NCBI GenBank assembly: GCA_028554645.1
Contig: JAQOOI010000073.1
Location: forward strand, 868,001 to 932,000
Origin: Omphalotus guepiniiformis
Lineage: Eukaryota; Basidiomycota; Agaricomycetes; Agaricales; Omphalotaceae
Direction: 5' to 3'
DNA: 64,000 nt
Shown: piece after piece, positions 12,388 to 24,918 of the stretch
Numbering within the stretch: position 1 is the stretch's first letter
Layout: each line of letters starts with the position of its first letter
Program-made: the position numbers and the translations under genes
Notes under the pieces: generated by a model
Told to the model about the DNA's origin: nothing
Database searches by the model: none
The model's input: the letters and a program-made list of their open reading frames with translations, nothing else

Positions 12388-13820
12388 CTACACATTATTC
12401 TCTGCAACGTCCCGAATGGTTTTAATTTGTGACACGCCAGGAACGACTTCTGAAATTCCCCGTAACTCAGAGGAAAACCGAACATCTACCTGCGGTACTG
12501 AACACTGCACAGTATCAACAGTTCCCATTCTCGCGAATTGCATCGGGGGTTGAACTGAGAACCTTCGTGGGGCAGAGGTGTTTATAGTCGGAAGTGTTAG
12601 GTTCATCACAGCGCTTTCCGTATCTTGAATGTCTACACCCAGTGCTATTCGTACGATGAGCAAACATTGTGTGATTCCCTGTATATTGTGTTCAAGTAGT
12701 CAGTTACTGTATCAGCCTCCAAGCGGAAAACTTCGGGGTCGGAATGGCTGGCTCACCAGAATCTGAGGCTGAGGAGTGATGAGTACGTTATACATGAGGA
12801 CTTGACGGAACGTTGGTCTAAGTCCTAAAGATATGGGTATCAATACGAGAAAAGCGGGGTATATCATCCCAGATTCTAAGCTTATGCGAGGTCAGTCCAA
12901 CCATTCAAACTAAGTTACTTATGTAGCTCACATTATCGCAGCGATAGTCTTATATCGTACAGGTCCGGAACCCGATATCGTTCTGACTGTGCGACTGATC
13001 CACCATATCCTTCCGGCTGTAACATTACGGTTTAGACAGTGAGAAAGCGAGATAACGAGACAGGAATGTTTACCAGTTAAGCCTGTGAGGAGCACGTTCT
13101 CAGCAATCGCGACGAATAAGAAGAGCCATATAAATGCAGGTTGCGTGGTGAGCTGTAAGATGCTACTAACTAGAGTAGAGTTATAGAACAACGAGGTGAT
13201 ACTTGTCAGAAAGATCATCAGCTTGCTAGTAAGAGAATATTAACTTACCGATGTTGGCTAGTAAACCTATCACTGGTAATACGATGATTCGCTTCCTGGA
13301 ACCCCAAACCAGGTAGCATCGGTGAATCTAAGTAAATGCATATTTTAGTCACAATCGACGACGTCAATGACTTTTCGTACCATTACTACATCAGCAACGA
13401 CACTGTACAATTGAACAGAAGGTGGTCATTTCATCTGAACGTTGAGATGCTGCGAAGCTGCTCACTCTGAGAAGAAAAACGGAAGAAGTACAAGGTTGTT
13501 GAACTTGACGGTCGCACTGCCTGATAATACCATTCCCGTGCCCCACAGAAACACAATGACTTGAGCATTCGACGAAAGCATCATTAAGATCAAGCTAGTG
13601 AGATGCCATTTATATCCCGCTCTCTTGCGCCCCAGCATTATGATAACTGCCAAGGCGAAGAGAACCATGTACATTCCTGTGCGACACTCCAACGTTACAA
13701 TTATTACTCGGATTGTACACGGCTTTGCTCACCGTAAGTTATTAAGAGAGTCTATGATGTGGGCATGAAAATCAGGAATGAGTTCTAGTCGGTGCTGATG
13801 ATACAACTACTTACAGTCAT
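12388..13820 (-). CDS. Multi-pass membrane protein, about seven helices
   Basis: At least seven short exons on the minus strand can be joined: TLLITYGMYMVLFALAVII, WHLTSLILMMLSSNAQVIV with FNNLVLLPFFFS, HRCYLVWGSRKRIIVLPVI, FIWLFLFVAIAENVLLTGLT, AGRIWWISRTVRTISG, SGMIYPAFLVLIPISLGL, then GITQCLLIVRIALGVDI and a Ser/Pro/Val-rich cytosolic tail ending at 12388. The HRCYLVWG and AGRIWWISR motifs and the seven-helix order match a large family of uncharacterised membrane proteins in mushrooms. The start is unsure: an ATG-Thr exon end at 13820 works, but the frame upstream (to about 14018) also encodes a hydrophobic stretch and might be an earlier exon. No ligand or transport role can be assigned. 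Confidence 0.65.
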
Positions 13821-14500
13821 GGACCAAATGGCGATGGACCTATTCTCGAGGTCGGTGTCAGGGGCAGTTTGTTGCATCGCGGCGCAGACTTCAAAAGTCA
13901 ATCCAAGCGAACAAAACAAAAAGATAGAGAGTGCGGGGACGATTTGCCCTCCATTCCTTTTTTCTTTTTTCTTTTTTCTTTTTTGTATCGTCTCGGAAAA
14001 ACTCACCTCCCGACTCAAATTGAGACGTGGTGAATCAGAGAGGCGCTAAGCGTATGAGGAAAAACATACACTCCACCGCGCTTCCTGAGTGCTGTACTGT
14101 ACTCGCGTCCTTGAATACGTAGTTTTCTCCATCCAAAGGAGAAGGAAGCCATCAAAGCTATGCTGATGGCTACATAGCGCTCCCTAGGCGCTCCCTCACC
14201 TTCCCTTCCTGGGATTCGTGAAACAGGCATTCACAAAAGAAAACATCTTCGCGGACTCTCGAGATGATAATGATCATCTGAGACCCGACAAGGATGGAAG
14301 GAAGTTGGAAGGAAGGGTACTAGAAGAATCCAAGTCAAGTTCCGCAACTCGTAGTAGTAACAGTGAGCGCAGCGCCGGCTGACGCGGACTCAAAGCTATG
14401 AAGGAGGGGTCGTATCATCGCATATCAATTTAATGAGCGCCAACACCAAAACTATACAACAGAGAATACATACATACAAGTTGACCTAAGAATACACATA

Positions 14501-15401
14501 TCAGCCTCTACGTCGTTTACCACTCTTATTCGCATCCAAAACGCCCTCCCTTCGTTCATTCACTCTCTCCAAAAACTCCACCTTTTCAAGGTACCCACCA
14601 CCCCTTCGATTAGCTTCTAATTCATCTTTCATTCCTGCGACTCCTTCAGACGTGACGTGTGCTCGCCAGTCCATAGCGGACTTTTCCAGAGTAGTGATTT
14701 TCTTGGCTTTTTGAGACGAGGAAGGGATTTCACCCAACTTCATTTTTCCTCTCCGCGGGCCAGGGCGTTTTAAGGGTGCTTTTGGTGTCGAATCAGATGA
14801 TGTGGTCGCTGTGGTGGTGGTTTCCGTCTGAGGAGGAACGTCCTGAGGAACGGAAGAGTGGGATATTGATGCTGTTTGTGATGTTTCTTCGGGTGGCGAC
14901 CACAGCGGCCAACGCTTGGCGTCAGGAGAGTCCACAGGGACTTCAACAATCTCCCTGGGGAACAGTCGCGTCTTCATTGAGCACGAGAAATATCTAAGAG
15001 AAGGTTAAACGACTCACACAACCTCCTTTCCAGCGAACAAATGCCTTTTCTCGACCTTCACCATCTTCTTTTGAGCCTCCAGCTTTGGCGTTGAAGATTT
15101 TGACGCTATTGAGGCTTGAAACTCTTTCCAGAGATCATCTCTTGCGCTATCGAGAAACATTAAGATGTCTGGTCTGCTACAAGTACAACGAGGATAACGA
15201 ACCGTTGCTTCACCTCGGGGTCCTCTTCGGGTTTCGAAGAGCTAGTACGCGGACGTTTGGACTCGGGTTCATCCTCGTTACTAGATGAAGAAGACTCAGC
15301 TTTGTGATATTTAGTATACAGTAGAATCTAAATGGGAGAGACAGACCTTCTTCATTGGGTGGAACGTAGTCTTCGTCGGCTTCAGAGTCAGAAGCTGGCA
15401 T
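14501..15401 (-). CDS. SWC5: SWC5, SWR1 chromatin-remodelling complex subunit (BCNT domain)
   Basis: The chain starts MPASDSEADEDYVPPNEE at 15401. After an intron it continues with an acidic and Ser-rich stretch (DEPESKRPRTSSSKPEEDP), then DDLWKEFQASIASK, KMVKVEKRHLFAGKEVV and, after another intron, REIVEVPVDSPDA. The C-terminus is a clear BCNT domain: TTLEKSAMDWRAHV, then GYLEKVEFLERVNERRE. Swc5 helps the SWR1 complex exchange H2A for H2A.Z at promoters, in the nucleus. The length (about 250 residues) and acidic N-terminus fit the family. Three introns are seen. It diverges from BRF1 with 290 bases between start codons. Confidence 0.88.
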
Positions 15402-15691
15402 TGAGATTTAACTCTTTATAAATACATATCTTAGTACTTATATTCAAGAAATTAGAAGTTTGACACCAAGTTTCACCTTTTTGAAATATGAAGTTGGAAT
15501 ATGAAGGTGAAGGACAAGTTGAAGAAGAGAGATGAATTTTGCCGCCCATGTAAGCCGCCTCTGGCTTTCTTCCACCATCCTCATATCTTTTTTTCCTTCC
15601 ATCGTGCTCTAAATAAGTATCGGGGATTCGTGAACAATTATCATTATCACTTTTTATTGCATCTTATCTTTATATCGGTATAAATCCTACA
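15402..15691. promoter_or_regulatory. Divergent promoter between SWC5 and BRF1
   Basis: Both genes start from the edges of this 290-base region. A TATAAAT motif lies at 15679-15685, but only a few bases before the BRF1 ATG, so it is unlikely to act as the TATA box for that start codon. Confidence 0.5.
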
Positions 15692-18087
15692 ATGGTACGT
15701 CGTACCATCTAATCTGCTCTAAACCACCAACGACCTGATCTAACGGTCCGATTTTTTCAGCCAACTTGTACTGACTGCGGAGGGACGGTAATCGAATATG
15801 ATACCGCTGCTGGGAATGGATTTTGTGTACGATGTGGAACTGTTGTGGAAGAGAATACTATTGTCAATGAAGTGGCGTTTGGGGAGACTTCATCGGGAGC
15901 TGCGATGGTACAGGGATCTTATGTTGGCCAGGGAGCTAGTCATGTCTTCTGTTTTCTTTCAGATATCCTTGTACCGAAGTAAAACTGAATTTTACTGGTT
16001 AGGTCATGCCAGGATGAGTGGTCCGTATGGAAATAGAGGAAACAGTGACTCGAGAGAACAGACGATAGCAAATGGTTTGTGGTGCGATTTCTCGACTTCT
16101 TTCATTCCACTCACATCTGGTTCTATAGCTACTAGAAAGATTCAAAGCATTGCAGGAGTACTACGATTATCAGAAATGGTCTGCCTAGCAGCAACGCGGT
16201 TATACACCTTGGCTGTCGAACATAAATTCACCAAGGGCCGGAAAAGTCTCAATGTAGTCGCTGTTTGTCTCTACGTTGCTTGCCGTCAGAAGGAGACACG
16301 CAATTATATGCTAATAGACTTTTCAGATCTTTTACAAGTAACCCTCTCCTGTCATCCCTTCTTACCCCAGACTCTGACATATGTGATCCATCTAGGTCAA
16401 CGTATTTGAACTTGGTCACACATACCTGCAGCTTGTACAAACACTCAATTTGAGACTACCACTTGTTGATCCATCCCACTACATTTCGCGCTTCGCGGCT
16501 TTGCTCGAATTCGGCGACGAGACACATCGTGTAGCTACCGATGCAATACGGCTGGTCCAGCGATTCGACCGCGATTGGATGACACGAGGTAGACGACCGG
16601 CAGGGATATGTGGTGCCGCTTTATTACTTGCTGCCCGCATGAATAATTTCAGGCGCTCGGTAGAAGAAATCGTTCAAGTAGTCAAAATTGCTGATACGAC
16701 ACTCAAAAAGCGTCTGGACGAGTTTAAAAATACGCCGAGTGGTGCGTTGACTTTGGCCGATTTTCGGAACGTATGGCTTGAGGAGGAAATGGATCCTCCT
16801 GCTTATACGAAAGGAAAAGAGAAGGAAGAGGCAGAAAAACTTGCTGCTGAGGGACGTGATGAGCCTTCAGAGAGGAAGGGGAAGGAAAAAGAAAAGAAGG
16901 GGAAGAAGAAAAGGAAGAGGAAACGGGGAGATGACGAGACAGACGAAGAGGAACAGGTTGGGGAAGTTATCACCATGCCCTCTCAGGAGCCTCCCCGACC
17001 ACAAATTGACCCTGCACTCTTCAACGAAGGTATCCTCGCAGGGACGATGGACAATGAAACACCTTTATTTCTACCCGAGCCACCTGGAAATGACAACGTT
17101 GACGAAACCATTACTCAACTTGAGCTTCACCCACAGAGCTCTTTGATTCCTGGAGTTTCTAGTGATTCAAGCACGACAATGCCGGTACCACCTCCAACGG
17201 ATGTATTTGAGGAGACTGTTAGCAATGCTCTCGCAGAAGAGGTGTCTAATTTCCTTGATAATGCTCAAGGAACCTTGCTTTCGGACGCCTTGAACGACGC
17301 CGAGCAGCAACGCCTTGCTCAAATAGCTGTCGTTGACGAGCTACTTGGACTCGATGAAGAGGAGCTCGATCGATTTCTGCTTTCTGAAGAAGAGGTCAAG
17401 ATAAAAGAGCGTGTGTGGGTTGAGCTTAACAGAGATTATCTTGAGGCATTGGCAGGTGTGTATAGATGGTATCTTACGGCTGCCGCGTCAAACCCTATTT
17501 GCTGAACGGTAATTTTTTTTAGCAAAAGGAGATCCATCTCAATCATCAACCAGAAGTCGAAAGGTTCGTATCCCGTCCTGCGCAAACTATTTTTCGAGTT
17601 CTTTATTTGGACATGTTTTTACACACTTCAACTCTCCCCTCGGAAAAGATATCTAACTCTTGTCTTTCTTTACTTACAGCGTCGGAAAACCAATCAAAGC
17701 AATAAACCACGAGACGCGACAACAGCTCATGGCTCTACCGCTGCAGAATCTGTTCGTAGTCTCTTGAAGAAAAACCCGAAATACAGCAAGCGGATCAATT
17801 ACGACGCTCTGAAGGATTTATTCGTGGATTCCACAGAACCTCTAGTCAGCTTTGACGACAAGGATGGAGACGATTTGTATGGTATGGACGATAAGGATGA
17901 TAAGGACGATGGGGAGAATGTCGTTGTTATTCATGAAGAACCTGGAACTGTCTTGGCGGCAAGTCATCAAGCGGGCCCTGCCGCGTCGCTGGAGCAGCAT
18001 GGGCAGGACGATGAGGATGCTGATGGTGAGGGTGATGAAGCAGAAGAGGGAGAGCCTTGGGATGATGTTTATGAACAAGAAGCATGA
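15692..18087 (+). CDS. BRF1: BRF1, TFIIB-related subunit of RNA polymerase III factor TFIIIB
   Basis: The first exon is only the ATG codon (15692-15694), followed by a GTACGT...CAG intron. The protein then opens with a zinc ribbon, PTCTDCGGTVIEYD...GFCVRCGTVVEEN. Two cyclin folds follow (KIQSIAGVLRLSEMVCLAA to DLLQVNVFELGHTY, and LVDPSHYISRFAALLEF to TTLKKRLDEFK), split by introns. After a charged linker (KGKEKEKKGKKKRKRKR) comes the BRF1-specific region LSEEEVKIKERVWVELNRDYLEAL and RSLLKKNPKYSKRINYDALKDLF. The tail is acidic. BRF1 joins TBP and Bdp1 to place RNA polymerase III on tRNA and 5S genes. The domain set is complete; I see nothing broken. Confidence 0.92.
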
Positions 18088-18666
18088 GAGCTTTATTGTT
18101 ACTCACTTGTATCAGTCGTTCTCGCGAGGGGCATTTGTGAAGGAGAATACAGTAACGTATGCGTGGTGTATCAGTAGGAATAGATGTGTACTCAATCTGT
18201 AACCTTGAAACGATTGTAGAAATTAGAAGCAAATACATAAATATGAAGTCTATTTCTACGATCGGAGCGGAAGTGGGGCATACTTATGATCATGTGACTG
18301 GTCGACTTCCCCGCCGCGTAAACTCAGCTGCTTCATGACTTTCAAATCATTTGTCTAACAAATCTCTCGGTCTACAACTCTACATAATTTATCTTCCTGC
18401 ATTCCGAATACAATACGCTCAGCTACATTGACAGTTCCACTTAAATGTTGCAAGGCTGCTGCCAGTGGCAGACTCGTAGCACCTGGTCCCTTGAAGTTGC
18501 GTAAGGTATTTTACCGTATGTATAATACATGATGACCGTAATAATTCGTAACTCCAACCTTTTTTTAGAGCTCTGCATGAATATCGAACAGTCCACTTGT
18601 TTACAACTCACGTACTAACCACTGGTACTGATCTACGCGTTGAGATACTTCCGGCTTCAAAATTCG

Positions 18667-18673
18667 TATAAAG
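18667..18673 (+). promoter_or_regulatory. TATA-like box of the sedolisin gene
   Basis: TATAAAG lies 65 bases before the ATG at 18738, a usual position for an inducible secreted-enzyme gene in fungi. Confidence 0.45.
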
Positions 18674-18737
18674 TGTAAGGATTACCAGGAAAAATCATAA
18701 CATCTTACACACCCCGTCAGCCTTCGTTCCAAGTACG

Positions 18738-21127
18738 ATGGGCCAGTCATTTTTAACATCATCCATGCTCTGCATGGCTTTAATCACGGTTAACTCTGTG
18801 CTCAGTGCTTCCCCCAGCACCCTTTCGCGACGAGCGATGACAGTTCATGAGAGGCGATCAGATGTGCCCTACGATTTCACTCGTGTAGGAAGTCCTCACC
18901 CAGACACCGTAATGAACTTCCGTATTGGACTCGCGGCGAAGGATATGCGCGGGCTAGAAAAAGCTTTGTACGATGTCAGTACACCCGGTAGTCCATCGTA
19001 TGGTCAGCATCTAAGCGCCGATGAGGTACAGGTTTCTCTTTATGTTTTTGTTTTCCTTGACTGACCTTCCTAATTTTTTTGAGATCAAAAACTACGTTTC
19101 AGCAACATCCGAATCAACGGCGGCTGTTACTGAATGGCTCAACGAGCATGGAATAACTGATATCAATCTAGGCAGCACATTCAACAACTGGATGTCCTTC
19201 TCCGCCTCTGTCTCTACTGCTAGTTATCTCTTCAATACCGATTTTCATTCGTTCATTCATAAACGCAGCGGCGAGCGGTTCGTTCGTACCTTGGAATATT
19301 CAATCCCGCGTGATCTTTTACATCACATCGAGGTGGTACACCCCACGACGTCTTTTGGAGCAGCAAAGATGCAACCATTGACGTTGGCTGTTTCTCCGGT
19401 CAAGGAAAGGGCAGTCGGAATCGGTCGTAGGGATAATGTATCGGAGTCTTGTGCGGATCTCATTACGCCGCAATGCTTGCAAGAGCTGTATGGAATACCG
19501 TCTACCCCTGCTACGCAATCGTCTAATAGGTTAGCCGTACCGGGTGAGATTGACTTTTGGGCCCAGGTATGTTTTGCATTATGATGGTACGGATTCAGCA
19601 AGTGTTAATTCAATGCATAGGAAGCCGACTTGGAACAATTCCTTGAAACTCTCAGGCCGGACATGCCATCGAATACAATGTTCTCACTTGAGACTATTGA
19701 CGGAGGGTCGAACCCTCAAGGACCTGGTCTAGCTGGACCCGAAGCAGTGAGTTGCCGTCGTTCCAGGTCATACATATATCACCACACTTGCCGATCCTTG
19801 CTTTCAGAACCTTGATATTCAATACACCGTTGGACTTGCTACCGGCGTTCCTGTCACTTTCGTCTCAATTGGTGACAACTTCACCGACAACGCGATTGGA
19901 TTTCTAGATATCGCAGAGTATTTGAATAATCAGACCTCTCCTCCTCAGGTTGGGATAATATTTTTTGTGTGAACATTTTCGTTACTGATGCTTTGGGGTT
20001 TTGAAAGGTTATGAGTATGAGTTATGGTTATGACGAAGATTGGCTCACTCCGGCTTTGGCACAGTATGTTCATGGTTGCACCTCGGGTATGAAAGTATTC
20101 TCAACACTCCCTGTTTCAGACGCGTGTGCAATGCATATATGGCATTGGGCGCACGGGGCGTGTCAGTTATCTTTGGTTCTGGTAAGGACCAAATCTTTCC
20201 ATGTATTATCAATATTAAATCTAACCTTGAACAGGTGACGGTGGTGTCTCCGGTACCATGTTCGGAAGTACGTCCAATTCCTTCAACCACCCACTCCCAA
20301 TCTAACCACACCCAGACGACACCTGCACAGAATTCCGACCTCCCTTCCCAGGAGGCTGCCCCTACATAACCTCAGTCGGCGGTACATACTCCATCAACCC
20401 CGAAATCGCCACCAACTTCAGCACAGGCGGATTCTCCAACGTTTTCCCTAGACCTTCATACCAAGAAACCTACGTTCAAACATTCTTGGAAAATCTTGGG
20501 GATACGTATGCTGGAAAGTACAACGCTAGTGGGAGAGCTATGCCTGATGTAGCTACTCAGGCTCATAATTTTGAAGTTATAACGAATGGAGAGGTTACGC
20601 GTGTTAATGGGACTTCGGCTGCTGGACCGGTTTTTGCGAGTTTGGTGGCGCTTGTTAATGATAGACTTGTGAAGGCTGGGAAGCCGACTCTTGGGTTTTT
20701 GAATCCTTTGTGAGTGTTGGATTGCCATTGGGGTTGTTTTTTATGCATGACTGATTATGCTATTTTGGTAGCTTGTACGCCAACCCGCAGATGTTCACGG
20801 ATATCACTAGTGGAAATAATCCAGGATGTATGTGGTGTTCTGTTGAGACGAACGAGATTGGTTTGTTAACTCAAGTTGTTGAATTTTTAGGTGGTACGCC
20901 CGGTTTCAATGCGACGATCGGATGTGAGTTTCCATTTGCCTCTTACTTTTCTGTCCCGCAAAATGCTAATATGTAACATTCTCCTCAGGGGATCCTGTAA
21001 GAGATTTGCTCATGCTATATACCTTGGCACGGCCAATAACACTGATACAATTGCTTAGATCACCGGACTTGGGACACCTCATTTCGCGAGGATGTTGGAA
21101 GCCGCGGGTTTGAAGCTTGAGGATTAG
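18738..21127 (+). CDS. Sedolisin (peptidase S53), secreted acid serine protease
   Basis: A signal peptide (LTSSMLCMALITVNSVLSAS) is followed by a pro-kumamolisin domain (FRIGLAAKDMRGLEKALYDV, PGSPSYGQHLSADEV) and then the S53 catalytic domain. The catalytic Glu and Asp are in PEANLDIQY, where an intron falls between PEA and NLD. The oxyanion Asp is in GSGDGGVSG and the catalytic Ser in NGTSAAGP near 20605. The calcium site is IGWDPITGLGTPHF near the end. At least eight introns are present, several in the active-site region. These enzymes cut proteins at acid pH, often as tripeptidyl peptidases or endopeptidases, outside the cell. All key residues are present, so it should be functional. Confidence 0.9.
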
Positions 21128-21402
21128 CGAACAAGTCGATGGACTGTTTTTAAGAGCTTTCGTATGATATTCCTATATAGCTTGGATATAGACCACAAAT
21201 ACATTCATTCTTTTCTTCACATTCTTTATACAAAGTCAAAGTAGACGCAATCTTTTAAAATACATACTCAATAATGTAAGTTCACAAAGAGTCGAAACAT
21301 CCCAAGTAGGCTCACGAGCTTTGTCTGGAGTTCGAGTAAGGCAAAATGAGTTACCGACCAAAAATACAAAAAAAGAAAGAGGCAGTGAAGGCAAACGAAC
21401 AA

Positions 21403-23148
21403 TCAAACCTCTTCAACATCATCGTCCCTCGAAAGAATCTCCATCGCCTGCGCATAAGTCAATCTCTCCCCATCTATCCCTCTAACACCCTCCATCTCCA
21501 CCTCATCATCATCAGCCAACTGATCCACCTCTTCCTCAGAATCTGTAACTATTACAATAGCGCTTTGCTTCGAAGACCCTTCGCCAGATCCAGATCCAGA
21601 TTCTTTACCCTTGCCCTCGTCCCGGTCTTTATCCTTAACCTTGTCCTTAGCGGCGCCTGATATCTTGCCTTTATGTTTAGATCTTTCAATCCGTCGCTGG
21701 ATATATGCCATCCGTTTGCGCTGTGCGAATGGCGGAGCAGGTGTGTATTTCGGGAACGATGAGAAGAGCGGTTTTATGCCAGTAATCCCGGTAATGTGTC
21801 CAGGTGCGGGCGTCGAGGAAGCGGTAGCGATGTACGGTGTCCTTAATTGGAGGTCAAAGGGGGAGGAAGGGAAGATCGATGAGGGTGTTTTCATTGGGGA
21901 CGAGGAGTCACAGACGAGGCCTGGGGTTGAGAGAAAACTTGATTCGCGTCTTGCCTAGTGGGGGACACGCGTTAAATCAGTTTCAAAGGCGAGGACTATT
22001 GATGTAAGACTCACCCTTCTTTCATCATGTTTGGATCTTGCGAGAGGTTTAGTATTCGCATCCAGAAGATAATTCGGAAATGCGTCGTCAGGTGTGTTCC
22101 ATTCGTCAGGGTCAACCTGAAGTTTGAAATTCTCTTCGTAAGGGTCGAGTTCGTCATCGGTCGAGTCATCCTCGTCGTCGGTGGGTGGGGGCGAGAGAAA
22201 AACGTGTCCACGAGCGTCGAAGACGTATGGCGTATTGCCATCGCCTTTGCGGCGTGGAAGGGGTTCCGAGTAGAGACTTATATGCACTTGTGTCGGGTGT
22301 CTTGAATTCGAGGATGAGTTATGATACTGTAGTAGAATGAGCATTGTACGTCGACATGAGACTATATGCTGGAAATTACTCACGTAGACGATGGCTTTCT
22401 TGTCGTCCCGCTCTCGTACACCCGGCTTCCATACATGAGCAAGAGTAAAGTCCTCTTCTGCTTCCCACTTCACTTCTTCGTCTTCCTCGTCATCTTCAGA
22501 ATCTTCTTCTGGCGCAACATTCTCTGCTTCCTCATTGCCCTCGTCCTCTTCCTCACCCCAATCCTCCCCGAAATCCCACTCTTGTTTGTACCGGTACGGA
22601 TCTCGAGCGCTAGACAACCTCACGGCAGTGTCTGACTTCTTGATAGTACCAGGCCTATAATACTTGCTATACATCACCACGTTCTTCCTGACTTCAAACA
22701 AATGACCTGTCCCTTCATCTTCTTCCTCGTCCTCTCTGGGGTCCAGTACGCGTTCCTGGCCCCCGAACAAAAACGCAATCAAAGAGCGTAGGTGATAGAA
22801 TGTATACGAAAGGGGTACTTGGACGATGCGGTACACTCCCTTCATATCCCTTTTCATACCATGGCGAAAGAACTGGAAGCGAATAGGCATGTGCCTCCCA
22901 AAAGGAGTGGGGTCTGGGAGGGATGTGCTCATAGCCAGTGTACGCTTTCTTCCGAAAGGATTCGAAGGTGAGTCAGAAGGACATGAAGGGTAAGGTGTGC
23001 TCGAGGTTGAAGGGATGTAAGGATAAGAATAGGGAGTCGACTTGACTGGGGTTACGGGTAGACTGCTCGGTGTGCCATCTGAGAGTAGAATATGTCTTCG
23101 TTTGAATGGTCGAGAAGGAGAACTTTCTAGAGAATGTTTTGGAGGCAT
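21403..23148 (-). CDS. Acidic nuclear-type protein with possible pRiA4b ORF-3-like fold
   Basis: The start is ATG 23148 (MPPKHSLESSPSRPFKRRHI). A Ser/Pro-rich head with basic patches (FKRRH, GRKRTLA) resembles a nuclear localisation region. Next come MPIRFQFFRHGMKRDMKGVYRI and VPLSYTFYHLRSLIAFLFGG. After acidic stretches (EEEDEGNEEAENV, EEDSEDDEEDEEV) come FTLAHVWKPG and a hydrophobic strand AIVYVYHN spanning an intron. The order (strand with Arg, FxxLHxxI-like helix, HLFEV, TLAHVW, Tyr-rich strand) resembles the pRiA4b ORF-3 / IS1096 passenger fold, but divergently. The C-terminal third is disordered, Ser/Glu/Asp-rich, ending at 21403. Function unknown; the fold call is an inference. Confidence 0.6.
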
Positions 23149-24485
23149 AGAGAGGGAAGAAATAAAAGTTCAAGTTCAAGAAGGAAGTAAAGCTTACGAC
23201 GCGCAAACAGACAGTGAGAGCGTCTGTGGTCACATCGGTCACATCACCCCGCGTAAGCTGCTCGTAAGGGCTCGTAAGGTCCGTAAGCACGCTTACGACC
23301 CTTGGCCGTCCCAAGCCGTCGCCAAACAGCGGCTCCTCGGCTTGGCTGGGCTCGTCCGCAGGTTGGGCCGTTAGCCACGCTGCTGGACCGCGCGACGCGA
23401 CAATCATCGTCGTCGTCGTCTTCCTCGCTGCTGCTCTCCTCCTCTCTGTGCGCTCGTGAACGGACCAAGGAAGACAGGAACGAGGAAAGAAAGGAGGGTG
23501 GAGTAGAAGAGGGTAGGGGGAAGGGGAGGAGGGGAAGGTTGAAAGCTATGATGAGCCAAGTTTAACCGAGGCGATTCGACACGGACTCTTGTATGGATTG
23601 TAGCGAGAACGAGGAATACAGCTCACCCTTGAATGCTTGACATTGTCTCCTCCGGATCCGGGAGTTCAGGGCGAAGAAGTACGGGGGCCATTGGGAGTGG
23701 TGAGCAAGTTCAACGGAGATGACGGACAGAGCGCAGGCCTTCCTGATGTGAGGTATTACAGGGATTTACAGCAAGACACCACGCGTCCACCACGCGTCGT
23801 TGGCCTGTACATAATACGAATGATATGCGAGGTGGGTCGTGCAGTGTACGTGAATCAGTGACGGACCATACTGACGTGACTGGCCCCAGCTGGGAACTTT
23901 TCAGCATCGAAACGTCTTCTTCCTTGCCCTGTCTGGTCTTTCTATGACTTTCCCATCCGCCAGAATCGAGGTAAGAAGCCCTTCTGACAGTGCAAACAGA
24001 CGTTCTGACCCTCCCACAAGACAGCACATCACGTTCATTCTATTGGGTCTTTCGCTTCGAACGTCTGTTTCTCACATCCACATCAAATCATTTCTCTCCT
24101 CTCCTCTCCTCACACACTCTCTCTTTCTCTTACACTTGGTGAGTGTGCAACATCCTTTCTCTGTGATTCATGTCATTATTCACGCTACTTATGTTGATAT
24201 GCCAGGCCCTCAACGTCAGTCCACTAACAATTCAAGGCTCAAACGATTCTCGAGAACAAGAAGAGTATACACGTGTTGCTACGTGTCAACGAGCGCGACT
24301 CACGGAAGCAGTGTCAGTGTCAACCCAACTCAGTCTCCTTGTCCTTACTTATGTTATTAACACCAGTCATATGCCTGTCTGCGGCGTGTCAAAGTCTGCT
24401 CAACATGCTCGTGCCGGGTGCTGACATGGCGAAACTGATGGCTTACTCAAGGCTGGGTGTTGTTAAGCTCATTGCATGCGATACG
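23149..24485. other. Intergenic, with CT-rich tract and a short inverted repeat
   Basis: No convincing gene is seen. A CT-rich tract lies at 24090-24140. The 12-base arms AAACAGACGTTC (23994-24005) and GAACGTCTGTTT (24059-24070) form an inverted repeat with a 53-base spacer. A purine-rich patch spans 23460-23545. Confidence 0.45.
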
Positions 24486-24603
24486 GTTTTCCTACTCGTC
24501 CGTGACATGATACACCATGCCTCCATGCGATAACGGATAGCCCTGTTTTCCTACTCGTCCATGACATGATACAACATACCTCCATGCGATAACAGGTAGC
24601 CCT
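24486..24603. repeat. Two-copy tandem repeat, period 59 bases
   Basis: The unit GTTTTCCTACTCGTCC... begins at 24486 and again at 24545. The copies differ at only a few positions (for example CCGTGACATG against CCATGACATG, and GATAACGGATAG against GATAACAGGTAG). Parts of the unit (CATGCGATA, CGGTTTTCC) also appear just before copy one, hinting at an older third copy. It lies about 315 bases upstream of the recombinase ATG. Confidence 0.8.
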
Positions 24604-24918
24604 GTTGCATCTTCTGGTGAGTTTTCCACATTGCTGATTTGCTGCGAGGCCTTGCGATGACACACTTTCTTTTTCTCTTCTGGACAATAATACTATTTCA
24701 TGTACATAACACCGTGTTAGTGATGTCGAGCGAGCAATAAATTCGTGCCACATTACCATTTGAATCAGTTCGTCTCACCAATGTCTCTTCGTACTCGTGT
24801 CTCATGTAAACGGTATGTCTTGGTGTCCGTTCGAGCTTGAGTTGGATGGTAAGCATGCAGTTGCCTATATATACCTTGTCTAACTTGCGTCTTGCCTTCA
24901 GTTGTCCCACTGAACAGT

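Noticed and set aside
22973..23407. Minus-strand frame overlapping the start of the acidic protein gene
   Set aside because: It reads through in another frame over the real N-terminus and upstream region; no motif, no splice support.
23994..24070. 12-base inverted repeat as left end of the recombinase module
   Set aside because: No matching sequence was found on the right side, and short inverted repeats like this arise by chance.
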